64,000 nt of DNA. It comes from Sorangium cellulosum So ce56. GTDB taxonomy: Bacteria > Myxococcota_A > Polyangia > Polyangiales > Polyangiaceae. The stretch is from the NCBI RefSeq assembly GCF_000067165.1, contig NC_010162.1, forward strand, positions 12,264,501 through 12,328,500, given 5' to 3'. Each line of letters starts with the position of its first letter. The first letter of the stretch is position 1. The notes under the pieces were generated by a model. The model made no database searches. It saw only the letters and a program-made list of their open reading frames with translations, and was not told the origin of the DNA. The translations under genes were made by a program, and so were the position numbers. Positions 9,764 to 18,328 of this stretch are shown here, in pieces.

Positions 9764-10076
9764 CGCGGCGCGCATCCCCGGGCAGGATCGGGCGGCGGCC
9801 GTGGCGTTGCGCATTGCAGCGCGCCAGCACCCCTGGCTGCTTTCTGACCTGCCGCTCGCGCCGCCTCACTTCCGCCCAAGGTACGGATCGGCGCAGGCAC
9901 ACCCGCGGGCGCAGCGCGCGTCGTCCTGGCCCGCGCCGTGTCGCCTGTTTGCATACCGCCCCCCGTGACGGTCGTACGAGGTGCTGCTCGCCGCGCCGGA
10001 GCGACCACACGGAGCTTCGCGTCCTGCCCGGGATTCGGTATCCTCTCGACTCCCCCCTCGGGAGGTGTCCGGGCGT
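9764..10076. other. Intergenic region before the Ser/Thr kinase
   Basis: About 310 bp without a supported gene. It ends with GGAGGT at about 10061, a clear ribosome binding site for the kinase. No convincing sigma-70 promoter or repeat is visible. A TGGCGT...TTGCA stretch near 9798 resembles a sigma-54 site but has an 11-bp rather than 10-bp spacing. Confidence 0.5.
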
Positions 10077-11642
10077 ATGAAGTTCGAAAAAGACGTCCTT
10101 CTGGCCGGCAAATTCCGCCTGGAGCGAGAGCTATCGCACGGCGGGATGGGCTCGATCTGGGTGGCGCAGCACGTCCAGCTCGGCACTTTCGTCGCGATCA
10201 AGTTCATGCGCGACTCGTTTTCGCGGCTGCCGGTGCTCCGGGCCCGCTTCGAGCGGGAGGCGCGCGCCGCCGCGCAGCTCAAGAGCCCTCATATCGTGCA
10301 GGTCCACGATTTCGGCTTCGAGGAGGACGACGAGGTGCCCTACCTCGTCATGGAGCTCCTGCAAGGCGAGGATCTCAGCAAGCGCCTCCAGCGGTGCGGC
10401 CGCCTCTCGCTCCCGGAGACGCTGCACATCGTCGTCCAGGCCGGGAAGGCGCTCCGCAGCGTCCACGAAGCGGGGTTCGTGCACCGCGACCTCAAGCCCG
10501 CCAACTTCTTCCTCGCGCGCGTCGACGGCGAGGACGGCGAGATCGTGAAGCTGCTCGACTTCGGGATCGCGAAGGACGTCTCGGCGGTGCTCGCGGCCGA
10601 TATCTCGGCCACGGGCGAGGTGATGGGCTCGCCCAACTACATGAGTCCGGAGCAGTTCTATGGCGAGCGGGACGTGGACGCGCGCAGCGATCTCTGGTCG
10701 CTCGGGGTCATCGTGTTCAAGATGCTCACGGGGCAGCTGCCGTTCCCGGGCGACGCGATCGGGCGCGTGGTCACGAAGGTGATCCTCGGCACGGTGCCGT
10801 CGGCGCGCGAGCTCGCCCCCGATCTGCCGAGCGGCATCGACGCGTTCTTCGAGCGGGCGCTGGCGCGCGATCGGGACAAGCGGTTCCAGAACGTGCGCGA
10901 CATGGTCAATGACCTCGCGCGCGTCGCGGGCGCGCCGCCGTTCTTCTCGCTCGTGGGGGAGACCTCGCTGGGCGCCGGGTGGTCATCGCGGGGCTCCGGC
11001 GGGGCGCCCGGGCTCGCCGATCCCGGCACGCCGCCGGTGGCGCAGCTGACGACGATGCCCATCCAGCGGCGCTCGGACCCGAACGATGTCCGCGCCTCGA
11101 CGCCGAACCCGCAATCGCTGCCGGGCACCTTGACCGGCGCGATCAACCTGTCGGCGCCGCACACGGCGCGCGGTGCCATCGCGCGGGTCGCGGGGCGCGT
11201 CGCCGTCGGGGCGACGATCGTCGCCGTGGGGGGCGGCCTGTTCGTCGCCACGCTCAGGGGCGCATCGACCGACGGCGACCAGACCACGACCCAGGCGTCC
11301 GCGGCCGCCGCGGCGCTCGCGCCCGCCGCGCCGTCGAGCGGCGCGCCGGCCGGGCTCGCCGCGGTCCCCGCCATCGCGAGCGCTCCCGAGGCGCGCGCCG
11401 CGGCGACGCCCGCGGTGGTGCCGGCGCCGCTGCCGCTCGACCCGGGCGCGGGCGCGCCGGGCGCCGCCTCCCTGGCGCCGGCACAGGCATCCGCCGTCCC
11501 CTCCGCGGCGGCGGCGCGGAGCGCCGCGCCCGCGCGCCCCACGTCTCCGGCCACCGCTCGGACCGCGTCGACGGCGGCGCCGCGCAAGGCGCCGGCTCCT
11601 CGCAAGAAGTCCGGCGGGAGCAGGCCGGACTGGGGGCTCTAG
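10077..11642 (+). CDS. Membrane-anchored Ser/Thr protein kinase (PknB-like)
   Basis: Eukaryote-like protein kinase of 521 residues. The Gly-rich loop is LSHGGMGSIWVA (19-30), the ATP lysine is Lys42 (VAIKF), the catalytic loop is HRDLKPAN at 136-143, the Mg loop is DFGIA at 161-165, and the activation-segment end is GSPNYMSPEQ. The kinase is therefore predicted active. After about residue 365 comes one hydrophobic helix (GATIVAVGGGLFVATL), then an Ala/Pro-rich tail of about 130 residues ending KKSGGSRPDWGL, probably a flexible periplasmic or wall-side segment. A GGAGGT site sits 11 bases before the ATG. The gene is followed within 31 bp by an exported TPR-type protein, a pairing common in myxobacteria. 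Confidence 0.95.
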   Translation: MKFEKDVLLAGKFRLERELSHGGMGSIWVAQHVQLGTFVAIKFMRDSFSRLPVLRARFEREARAAAQLKSPHIVQVHDFGFEEDDEVPYLVMELLQGEDLSKRLQRCGRLSLPETLHIVVQAGKALRSVHEAGFVHRDLKPANFFLARVDGEDGEIVKLLDFGIAKDVSAVLAADISATGEVMGSPNYMSPEQFYGERDVDARSDLWSLGVIVFKMLTGQLPFPGDAIGRVVTKVILGTVPSARELAPDLPSGIDAFFERALARDRDKRFQNVRDMVNDLARVAGAPPFFSLVGETSLGAGWSSRGSGGAPGLADPGTPPVAQLTTMPIQRRSDPNDVRASTPNPQSLPGTLTGAINLSAPHTARGAIARVAGRVAVGATIVAVGGGLFVATLRGASTDGDQTTTQASAAAAALAPAAPSSGAPAGLAAVPAIASAPEARAAATPAVVPAPLPLDPGAGAPGAASLAPAQASAVPSAAAARSAAPARPTSPATARTASTAAPRKAPAPRKKSGGSRPDWGL

Positions 11643-11673
11643 CCGGGTGGCTCCGCGTCCCCAGAGAGCAGGA

Positions 11674-12807
11674 ATGCGCTTCCGAGCGGCGGTGATGGGC
11701 ACGTTTCTCCTTGTCACGCTCGCCGGCGCGGAGGCGTCCGCGCAGGCGCCGCCCCCGTCGGCGAAGGCGCGGCAGGCGGCCGTCGCGTACGCCAACCAGG
11801 GGTGGACGGCCTACCGGGCACGCCGGTACCGGGACGCGCTCCAGGCCTTCCGCCGAGCCGAGGCCACGGTGCATGCGCCGACCTTCCTGATCATGGTCGC
11901 GCGCTCTTGCCACAAGCTCGGCCGCCTGACCGAGGCGCGCTCGGTCTACCAGGTCATCGTCGACGAACAGCTCCCGGCCGACGCCTCGCAGGCGTTCCGG
12001 CAGGCGCAGGCCGAGGCGAGGACGGAGCTCGAGGCCGTCTCGTCGCGCATCCCGACCGTGGAGATCACCGTGACGGGCGCGGGCTCGGGGGGCGCGCAGG
12101 TGGCGCTCGGCGGGCTCGACGTGCCCCTGTCGACGCCCGTCGCGCGCGATCCGGGAAGCCACACGCTCGCCGTGGCGGCGCCTGGACGGCGCGGGCTGAC
12201 GAAGGAGATCGTCCTCAAGGAGGGGATGAGGACCAAGGTCGAGGTCGATCTCGCGGCCGGCAAGGTGCGGATCGAGAGCGACAGGACCGGGCGCGAGTCG
12301 GGCGGCGAGCCGCAGGCGCTCGGCCCTGGGCAGGGTGCGGCCGACGGCAGCGCCCAGGAGGGCGGCGGGCCGCTCGGCCCTGGGCAGGGTGCGGCCGACG
12401 GCAGCGCCCAGGAGGGCGGCGACGCGGCGGATGGACGCCCGAGCCCGCGCAGCACCGCGGTCGTGTTCACGGGGCTCGCCGCGACCGCCGTGGGGACGGG
12501 GCTGGGCGTCGCGTTCGTGTTCCTCTCGAACGGGAAGGCGAGCTCGCAGCAGCGCCTCCTGGAGCCGGCCTGCACGGACCCTGCGCGCTGCCCCGGGCTC
12601 GACCTGCGCCAGTACAACGAGCTGGGACACGCCAAGGCAGACCTCGCGAACGCGGCGGTCTGGAGCTTCCTGGCCGCGGGCGCGGCGGGGCTCGGCACGG
12701 CGGCGTACGTCCTCCTGACAGGGCAGCCCGACGCGCGGGACGCGACGGCGACCGGCCTTTCGGTGAGCCCCATGCCGGGCGGGCTCGTGCTCAGCAAGCG
12801 CTGGTGA
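11674..12807 (+). CDS. Exported TPR/PEGA-like protein with two C-terminal membrane helices
   Basis: A 377-residue protein. Its N-terminal signal sequence (FLLVTLAGAEASAQA) precedes a TPR-like helical region (YANQGWTAYRARRYRDALQA; CHKLGRLTEARSVYQVIV). A beta-rich PEGA-like section (VEITVTGAGSGGAQVALGG, residues ~127-200) comes next. A low-complexity linker with a perfect 18-residue duplication follows, then two membrane helices (FTGLAATAVGTGLGVAFVFL and FLAAGAAGLGTAAYVLL). This architecture is typical of myxobacterial proteins encoded beside Ser/Thr kinases. It may sense or scaffold at the envelope, or be a kinase substrate, but its function is not known. The ATG at 11674 follows an AGGA element. 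Confidence 0.82.
   Translation: MRFRAAVMGTFLLVTLAGAEASAQAPPPSAKARQAAVAYANQGWTAYRARRYRDALQAFRRAEATVHAPTFLIMVARSCHKLGRLTEARSVYQVIVDEQLPADASQAFRQAQAEARTELEAVSSRIPTVEITVTGAGSGGAQVALGGLDVPLSTPVARDPGSHTLAVAAPGRRGLTKEIVLKEGMRTKVEVDLAAGKVRIESDRTGRESGGEPQALGPGQGAADGSAQEGGGPLGPGQGAADGSAQEGGDAADGRPSPRSTAVVFTGLAATAVGTGLGVAFVFLSNGKASSQQRLLEPACTDPARCPGLDLRQYNELGHAKADLANAAVWSFLAAGAAGLGTAAYVLLTGQPDARDATATGLSVSPMPGGLVLSKRW
12318..12425 (+). repeat. Perfect 54-bp in-frame duplication
   Basis: Two copies of a 54-bp unit beginning GCTCGGCCCTGGGCAGGG, at 12318-12371 and 12372-12425. They encode LGPGQGAADGSAQEGGGP and LGPGQGAADGSAQEGGDA inside the linker of the TPR-type protein. The near-identity at DNA level indicates a recent tandem duplication. 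Confidence 0.9.
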
Positions 12808-12833
12808 GGTTTCCGGAGAGAGGGATCGTCCCG

Positions 12834-13844
12834 ATGGTGCGCATCGTATCTTGGACGTGGATGGGCCGGGCGCTCTCGACGATCGTCCCGCTGGCCGCGC
12901 TTACCGGGGGTAGCTGCGTCTTTTACAGCTACGAGGATGTCGTCTCCGGCACGGGCGGCGCAGGCGGAACGAGCGGAACGAGCGGCAGCGCCGGTGGCAC
13001 CGTGGAGCCTTGTGGGCAAGGGGGCGGCGGCTGCGGCGGGGCGCCCCCGGAGGGCTGCGATGGGCCGGGGAGCCATATCTCGACCTGCCTTGTCGATGAT
13101 GGCTTGCTCGCGCGGTACTTCCTCGACGCGTACGGCACGGATGGCAAGCTCGTCGACTCGGGACCGGAGCCGGGGCTCTCGCTCGACGTGGTGTCGGACG
13201 GAGAGACGCTCGACCTGGAAGGCGAGGCGGGGCGCGTGGGCATCCGCTGGAACAACCTCGGCGGCAACGCGCGCGTGGAGGCCGCGTTTTCTTCGACCGC
13301 CACGCCCCCGAGCAAGCTCCTCGTCTCGAAGGCGGCGCTCACGCTCGAGACCGTGGTGAGCGTGACGGCCGCCGCGGTCGAGGGCGTGCCGGCTCGCATC
13401 CTGTACCTCGGGACCGATACCGGAGAGTTCGGGAAGTACTCGCTGAGCGCGGGCGACCCCGACGGGATGGGCAACCGAGAGCTGCTGTTCCACATCTACG
13501 CCGACTCCAAGACGCAGTTCGTGGGGCAGTGGTTCATTCCGCTCGAGGAGCTGGAGCAGCCGTGCGTCCTGCACCTCGTGCTGAACGCCGCCGAGGGGGT
13601 CGTCGATCTCTACGTGAACGGCGACGTGCGAACGAACGCGATCCCGGATCGGCCACCCGCCGACTTCGTCTTCACGTGGGCGGAGCCGACGTGGTATCTC
13701 GTGCTCGGAAACTCGCGGAAGGCCGGGCGCTCTCTTCGCGGCTCGATCCAGTATGCCGCGCTGTACGGCGAGCCGTTGACCCCCGAGCAGGTGAAGGCCA
13801 ACGCCGCGACGCTGGCGAAGAGCGACGATGGCCCCGGGATGTGA
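12834..13844 (+). CDS. Secreted LamG/concanavalin-A-like protein
   Basis: A 336-residue exported protein. The N-terminus is hydrophobic up to GGSCVFYSYEDV; the Cys may be a lipobox cysteine, but the preceding residues are not ideal. A short Gly/Ser/Thr and Cys-rich linker follows. The remaining ~230 residues look like a laminin-G / concanavalin-A-like jelly roll: LLARYFLDAYGTDGKLVDSG at the start, then LTLETVVSVTAAAV, VVDLYVNGDVR and a terminal IQYAALYGEPLTPEQV. This pattern is typical of LamG_3 domains that bind glycans or proteins outside the cell. It lies 26 bp after the TPR-type gene, so the kinase, TPR and LamG genes may be co-transcribed. Confidence 0.78.
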   Translation: MVRIVSWTWMGRALSTIVPLAALTGGSCVFYSYEDVVSGTGGAGGTSGTSGSAGGTVEPCGQGGGGCGGAPPEGCDGPGSHISTCLVDDGLLARYFLDAYGTDGKLVDSGPEPGLSLDVVSDGETLDLEGEAGRVGIRWNNLGGNARVEAAFSSTATPPSKLLVSKAALTLETVVSVTAAAVEGVPARILYLGTDTGEFGKYSLSAGDPDGMGNRELLFHIYADSKTQFVGQWFIPLEELEQPCVLHLVLNAAEGVVDLYVNGDVRTNAIPDRPPADFVFTWAEPTWYLVLGNSRKAGRSLRGSIQYAALYGEPLTPEQVKANAATLAKSDDGPGM

Positions 13845-13845
13845 G

Positions 13846-15189
13846 CTAGTGCGCGCCGCGCCCGCTCCGGGTTCGCGCCGGCGCCCGCGCCCCCTCGTGG
13901 CCGGAGAGCGCATAGGTCACCCCGCGCTCCAGCGTCCCCCGCGTCACGATCCCCCCCAGATCGGCCCCTAGCTGCACGAGCGCCTGCGCCACGCTCGGCC
14001 GGATCCCGGTGAGCACCACCTCGGCCCCGAGCAGCCGCGCGCTCCGCGCCGCCCGGATCAGCGCGTCCGTCACCTCCGGCCCCGCCTGCGGCACCCCCGT
14101 CACGTCGAGGATGGTGATCCGGGCGTGCTGGCGGGAGATCCCGTCCAGCAGCGTCTCGGTGAACTGCGCGCCCCGCTCGCGGGTCAGCTCGCCGACCAGC
14201 GGCGCCACCAGCACCCCGTCCGCGATGGGCAGCAGCGGCGTCGAGATCGCACGTATCGTCTCCTGCTGCACGAGCAGCATCTTCTCTTGCAGCTGCCGGG
14301 TCCTCGCCTCGGCCCGCACCCGCTCGGTGATGTCCACCGCGATTGCCCCGCATCCAGAGACCCTGCCCTCCTCGTCGCGGAGCGCGAACCTGGTGCTCAT
14401 GTACACGTGCGTCCCGTCGGCCAGCTCCATCTCGTCCTCGGAGGTGATGGGCTCGGACGACGCCATCGCCGCCCGGTCCTGCGTCACGAACCGGTCGGCG
14501 ATCTCCGCGGGGAACAGGTCGTGCTGGGTCTTTCCCATCAGCTCCTCGCGCGGCTTGCCGAGGAGCGCCTCGACCGGCGGGTTCAGCAGCGTGTGGCGGC
14601 CCTCGCTGTCCCGCGCGAACATGAGCATCGGCGCGTTCTGAATGAAGGCCTCCAGCAGCGCGGCGCCCCGGCGCCTCTGCGCCTCGGACTCCACGCGCGC
14701 GGTGACGTCGATGCTCACCACCGCCACGAAGCGGTTCCCGCTCGCGTCCTCGAACGCAACGTAGCTCGGCTCGGTCCAGAGCCGACGCCGCTCCTTGTAA
14801 AGCTCGCCCGGCTCGGTGTCGTACGGGACTGGGGGCAGCGTGACCACCTCCCCGGCGAGCGCTCGGCGGAAGGCCTCGGCGTGGCCGGTTTTCACCGCCT
14901 GCGGATCCTCGAGAGCGTTGTACTTGCCGATGATCTGCTCGGGCCTGATGCGCCACCGCGCGCAGTCGGCCCGGTTGATGGCGACGAGGAGCCCGTCCGC
15001 GCGATGCACCACCAGCGGTATGGTCACCGCCTCGAAGAGCGCGCGGTAAGGCACGCTGTCCGCGAGCTCGCGCTGCGCGTCGCGCGGCGCCGCGCCCGAG
15101 CCGAGCCTTCGCTCCAGCTCCTCCACGCGAGCCCGGAGCCGCGCGTTCTCTGCATTGATTCGCTCGTCGCTCTGCCGGTCCATCTCCAT
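13846..15189 (-). CDS. PAS-PAS-STAS regulator (RsbR-like)
   Basis: A 447-residue cytoplasmic signalling protein. A short coiled coil (residues ~5-30, INAENARLRARVEELERRL) precedes two PAS domains (about 45-165 and 175-290; each ends in a VVSIDVTAR / AIAVDITERV motif). A C-terminal STAS domain follows (about 320-425, with TILDVTGVPQAG). STAS domains after sensory modules are typical of RsbR stressosome subunits, and the conserved Thr of DVTGVP, phosphorylated in RsbR, is present. No RsbS, RsbT or sigma-B-type gene is adjacent, so partners must be elsewhere. Its stop lies one base past the stop of the convergent LamG gene. ATGs at 15189 and 15183 are both possible. Confidence 0.87.
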   Translation of the reverse strand: MEMDRQSDERINAENARLRARVEELERRLGSGAAPRDAQRELADSVPYRALFEAVTIPLVVHRADGLLVAINRADCARWRIRPEQIIGKYNALEDPQAVKTGHAEAFRRALAGEVVTLPPVPYDTEPGELYKERRRLWTEPSYVAFEDASGNRFVAVVSIDVTARVESEAQRRRGAALLEAFIQNAPMLMFARDSEGRHTLLNPPVEALLGKPREELMGKTQHDLFPAEIADRFVTQDRAAMASSEPITSEDEMELADGTHVYMSTRFALRDEEGRVSGCGAIAVDITERVRAEARTRQLQEKMLLVQQETIRAISTPLLPIADGVLVAPLVGELTRERGAQFTETLLDGISRQHARITILDVTGVPQAGPEVTDALIRAARSARLLGAEVVLTGIRPSVAQALVQLGADLGGIVTRGTLERGVTYALSGHEGARAPARTRSGRGAH

Positions 15190-15567
15190 CGTTCCCCCTG
15201 AGCCCTGCGCGCCGCTCTGCGCCCGCGGCCGTCCCGGAGTCTTCTGCGCTGAAATGGTGCACCATCAGGCTGTCCCCGTGAAGCACTGAATCGGCCGGGG
15301 CTGGCTCGTTCTCTCGGGCTGGCGCGTCGACAGCGGTACTCCCACGCACGACCGACTCGCCCTCATCGCAGCCCCGCGCACCACCGACCGGGACCTGCCC
15401 TTCGCGCTCTCCGCCTCGTACATGGGAGCATCTCGGAGGTGTTATCGACACGGCGAAAGACACATCCGATCCGGACGGACGCCGCTTCGGGTTTGCGTGG
15501 CTCCTGTTCCCGGAGAATGTCCTGCCGACCAGGGGCAGGTTCCGCGGCTCGGGCTCGCCGTCCGTGG
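15190..15567. other. Intergenic region with a 12-bp palindrome
   Basis: About 380 bp with no supported gene, between the RsbR-like gene start and the end of the small Cys-rich gene. It holds the perfect palindrome ATGGTGCACCAT at 15254-15265, about 65 bp upstream of the RsbR-like start, which could be a regulator site. Nothing else was recognised. Confidence 0.5.
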
Positions 15568-15924
15568 CTAGGGAAGAAAGACGGTGATCACACGGGTGGT
15601 CGACTCCGGGATGCCGGTGAGGTTGTTGACGCAGCTCGGGTAGTACATGCCGTTCGTGTTGAGCTGCTGGCAGTAGGCGGTGCACGACCCGCGGATGCTG
15701 AGCATCCCGCATTGCTGGACGGCCCCGCCGCTGGTGAGGTGACCGGCGGCGCACTCCCGCGAGAGCGACCGCGCATAGCTGCGATTGGCCTCGTCGTAGC
15801 AGGCGTTCAGGTAAGGAGAGGAGGCAAATAGATTGCCCCAGAAGGCGCCTTCCAGAGCTGCGACGCAGCCGACCAAAAACGCCAGCAAAAGCGATGCGAC
15901 ATCAGCGATGCTGATCCGGTACAT
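15568..15924 (-). CDS. Small exported Cys-rich hypothetical protein
   Basis: Unrecognised protein of 118 residues. After MYRISIAD comes one hydrophobic segment (VASLLLAFLVGCVAALEGAFW) that is a signal peptide or membrane anchor. The mature part has six cysteines (in ACYDE, RECAAG, QQCGML, GSCTAYC and SCVNN), consistent with disulphides. The ATG at 15924 starts directly before the hydrophobic segment; the frame to 16008 adds polar residues and would bury the signal. Codon use matches the neighbours. No partner genes suggest a role. Confidence 0.6.
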   Translation of the reverse strand: MYRISIADVASLLLAFLVGCVAALEGAFWGNLFASSPYLNACYDEANRSYARSLSRECAAGHLTSGGAVQQCGMLSIRGSCTAYCQQLNTNGMYYPSCVNNLTGIPESTTRVITVFLP

Positions 15925-16020
15925 CGTCGTTCCCCCCCCCGGGGTTCGTCCCTTCGTGCCCTCGTCGAAGGTCACATGGGGTGTGCCGATGACTAGAACA
16001 CCGATCACGTCGAAACCCGG

Positions 16021-16126
16021 AGAATTTTCACAGGGAGGCGGGGAGTCGGGGAGGAAGAAGAAAAATGAGTTTCTCCCTCTTGCCGTCTCTCGCTCCCCGC
16101 CTCCCCGTCTCCCTGTGAAATTCCTG
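16021..16126. repeat. Palindromic element, family A copy 1 (TTCACAGGGAGGC... arms)
   Basis: A long inverted repeat. The left arm (16021-16054) begins GAATTTTCACAGGGAGGCG, and the right arm (about 16090-16126) ends CCGTCTCCCTGTGAAATTCC; its reverse complement begins GGAATTTCACAGGGAGACGG. The loop is a short AG-rich stretch. The same arm sequence occurs at 58381-58453. Both copies lie about 30-100 bp downstream of a minus-strand gene stop, as a terminator-like structure would. Confidence 0.8.
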
Positions 16127-16222
16127 CTTTTCTTGTGGTTTCAACCCGTTGGTCGCTCTAGTCATCATGTCCAGTGCTCGACTGGCGATCGGTGATCGAG
16201 CTGCTCGGGGCTGCGAGCCGGC

Positions 16223-17239
16223 TCACCCGGGGCCGATCTCGCCGTCGCCGCGCGGGCCCTGCGCCGGAGGCGACGAGGTCGGTTCCGGGGAAGGCTGCGC
16301 GCCCTGCGCCGGCGGCGCGGCGATCGGGGAAGGCTGCGCCCCCTGCACCGGCGGCGCGCCGCTCGGGTAAGCGTGCATCGGGCCCGCCTGGAAGGGCGGA
16401 CGGAAGCTGGCTGTCGTGCGCCGCTGCCGCCGGACGATCGCGCGAAGGGCGTAGGTGAGCGCCCCGAAGAACGCCGCCAGGAGCAGCAACGTGGGGCCGA
16501 TCGAGGCGGCGAGGACCGCGGTTTTCACGGCGACGACCCCCGCGTTCTCGATTCCCTCGCTGGCCGCGCGGGCGATCTTGCCGCCGGCGCCCAATGTCTG
16601 CTCCTCGCCGCGCGCCGTGATCGACATCTTCACGGTCGCATAGGCGATCTGCCCCTCCAGCAATCGCTCCTGCGCCTCGATCTGCTCGATCGTCTCACGC
16701 ACGCTCCCGAGCTGCTTCTCGACGGCGACCACGTCCGCGAGGCTCCCCGTCCTGTCGGAGAGCAGGTCGAGCAGCCGCTTCTCCTGGGCGCGGGCGTTCC
16801 GCAGCCGCGCGCCGATGTCCGCGCGCTGCTCGGTCACGTCCTCGGCCTTCTCCGCGTCGTCGACCACCTCGCCGACCGACGCCACCGCGGCGCGGAACGC
16901 GCCGACCTTCGCCGAGGGGACCCGCGCCTCGAGCGACGCGCTCCGGTGCGGGCCGCCGTGCACCCGGGCCTCGCTCACGTAGCCGCCGTGCTCCTCGACC
17001 GCGGTCCGCAGCCGCTGCATCGCCGGCTCGAAGGCGTCGACGAGGATCGCGGTCTCGACGGTGATCCGCATCGCCCGCCCGGCGAGCGGCGCCGACGCGG
17101 GTGATGGCCCCGGCGCTCGCTGATCCAGCGCCGCGGCCTGCGCGGGCGGGGCCGAGCCGGAATGGTCCCCTCTGGCGCAGGCGCTCGTCAGCGTCACCGC
17201 CAGGAGCAGCACGGCAGGCAGCCTCATGCAGGAGTGCAT
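16223..17239 (-). CDS. DUF4349-domain lipoprotein with C-terminal membrane helix
   Basis: A 338-residue lipoprotein. The N-terminal LPAVLLLAVTLTSAC is a lipoprotein signal (the upstream part of the longer frame is discarded). Residues ~60-225 match the DUF4349 pattern: AMRITVETAILVDAFEPAMQ, then GGYVSEARVHGG, SLEARVPSAKVGAFRAAV, a coiled coil around EDVTEQRADIGARLRNA and RLLEGQIAYATVKMSI. A membrane helix (AASIGPTLLLLAAFFGALTY) and a Pro/Gln-rich cytoplasmic tail with GAQPSP repeats follow. The family's biochemical function is unknown; members sit in the envelope. Start codons at 17239 and 17227 are both plausible. Confidence 0.82.
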   Translation of the reverse strand: MHSCMRLPAVLLLAVTLTSACARGDHSGSAPPAQAAALDQRAPGPSPASAPLAGRAMRITVETAILVDAFEPAMQRLRTAVEEHGGYVSEARVHGGPHRSASLEARVPSAKVGAFRAAVASVGEVVDDAEKAEDVTEQRADIGARLRNARAQEKRLLDLLSDRTGSLADVVAVEKQLGSVRETIEQIEAQERLLEGQIAYATVKMSITARGEEQTLGAGGKIARAASEGIENAGVVAVKTAVLAASIGPTLLLLAAFFGALTYALRAIVRRQRRTTASFRPPFQAGPMHAYPSGAPPVQGAQPSPIAAPPAQGAQPSPEPTSSPPAQGPRGDGEIGPG

Positions 17240-17364
17240 GCGGTGACCATAGCGGTTCGAGCGAACGCCCGCGAGCGGCGCCCGCGAGCCCACCTCGGGC
17301 GAGGACGCGGACGCGCCGTGCCACCGGCGCGCACGGCGCGCCCGTTGCGAGGCGGGCACCGGCC

Positions 17365-18288
17365 ATGTCGACACGCGAAGAGGACATCCCGGGATACGAC
17401 GCGATCATCGTCGGCGGAGGGCCGGCCGGCCTCAGCGCGGCGCTCATCCTGGGGCGTTGCCGGAGGCGCGTCCTCGTGTGCGACTCGGGGCAGTACCGCA
17501 ACCACGCGGCGCGTGAAATGCACGGCTTCCTGTCGCGCGACGGGATCGCGCCGTCCGAGCTCCGGCGGATAGCGCGCGAGCAGCTGGCGCCGTACGGCGT
17601 CGAGATCCGCGAGTCGGCCGTCACCGACGTCCGCCGCGGAGCGAGGCGCTTCGAGGTGACGCTGGAAGGCGGCGAGCGCCTGCGCTGCCGCAAGCTGCTG
17701 CTCGCCACCGGGCTCGTCGACCGGCTGCCGGAGCTGCCAGGGCTCCCCGCGATGTACGGCAAGAGCGTGCACCACTGCCCCTACTGCGATGGATGGGAGG
17801 CGCGCGATCAGGCGATCGGCGTCTACGGACAGGGCGGAACCGGGGTCTCGCTCGCCGTGAACATGAAGACGTGGAGCGATGACGTCGTCCTGTTCACGGA
17901 CGGGCCAGCATCCCTGTCGAGATCGGACGCGGATCGGCTCGCGCGCCACCGGATCGGCGTGCGCGAGGAGCGCGTCGCCCGGCTCGAGGGCAGGGACGGG
18001 ATGCTGGAGCGCGTGGTGCTCGAGGACGGCAGCGCGGTGGAGCGACGCTCGCTCTTCGTCAAGGCGAAGCAGGAGCAGGGGGCGGATCTGGCCGAGCGGC
18101 TCCGCTGCACGGTCACGGAGGAGCGGGGCGTCGAGACGGTCGCCGAGCACGAGGAGACGACCCGCGAAGGAGTCTTCGTCGCCGGGGATGCCTCGAAGGA
18201 GGTGCTGCTCGCCATCGTGGCCGCCGCCGAGGGAGCCGCCGCGGCGTTCGGGATCAACTGCGCGCTGCAAGAAGAGGAGCTCGCGTAG
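17365..18288 (+). CDS. Thioredoxin-reductase-like FAD/NAD(P) oxidoreductase
   Basis: A 307-residue pyridine nucleotide-disulfide oxidoreductase of the compact TrxB class. The FAD-binding GGGPAGLSAA is at 17-26, the redox-active pair CPYC is at 138-141, a second dinucleotide loop GVYGQGGTGVSLA is at ~150-165, and a C-terminal FVAGDAS closes the FAD site. CPYC replaces the CAxC of classical thioredoxin reductase, as in TrxB-like disulfide reductases and dithiol oxidases of natural-product pathways. It could therefore reduce a thioredoxin or oxidise a small dithiol. It is divergent from the DUF4349 gene with a 125-bp shared promoter region. Confidence 0.9.
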   Translation: MSTREEDIPGYDAIIVGGGPAGLSAALILGRCRRRVLVCDSGQYRNHAAREMHGFLSRDGIAPSELRRIAREQLAPYGVEIRESAVTDVRRGARRFEVTLEGGERLRCRKLLLATGLVDRLPELPGLPAMYGKSVHHCPYCDGWEARDQAIGVYGQGGTGVSLAVNMKTWSDDVVLFTDGPASLSRSDADRLARHRIGVREERVARLEGRDGMLERVVLEDGSAVERRSLFVKAKQEQGADLAERLRCTVTEERGVETVAEHEETTREGVFVAGDASKEVLLAIVAAAEGAAAAFGINCALQEEELA

Positions 18289-18290
18289 CG

Positions 18291-18318
18291 GGGCAGCGCG
18301 CCCTCGCCGGCGCTGCCC
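18291..18318. terminator. Bidirectional hairpin between convergent genes
   Basis: The arms GGGCAGCG (18291-18298) and CGCTGCCC (18311-18318) form a perfect 8-bp stem between the stop of the flavoenzyme gene (18288) and the stop of the convergent Spy-like gene (18329). It suits a shared terminator; no T-run is present. Confidence 0.5.
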
Positions 18319-18328
18319 TGACAGGCGC

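Noticed and set aside
9798..9815. Sigma-54 promoter before the Ser/Thr kinase
   Set aside because: The GG and GC elements are 11 bp apart, not the required 10, and no enhancer-binding protein is linked.
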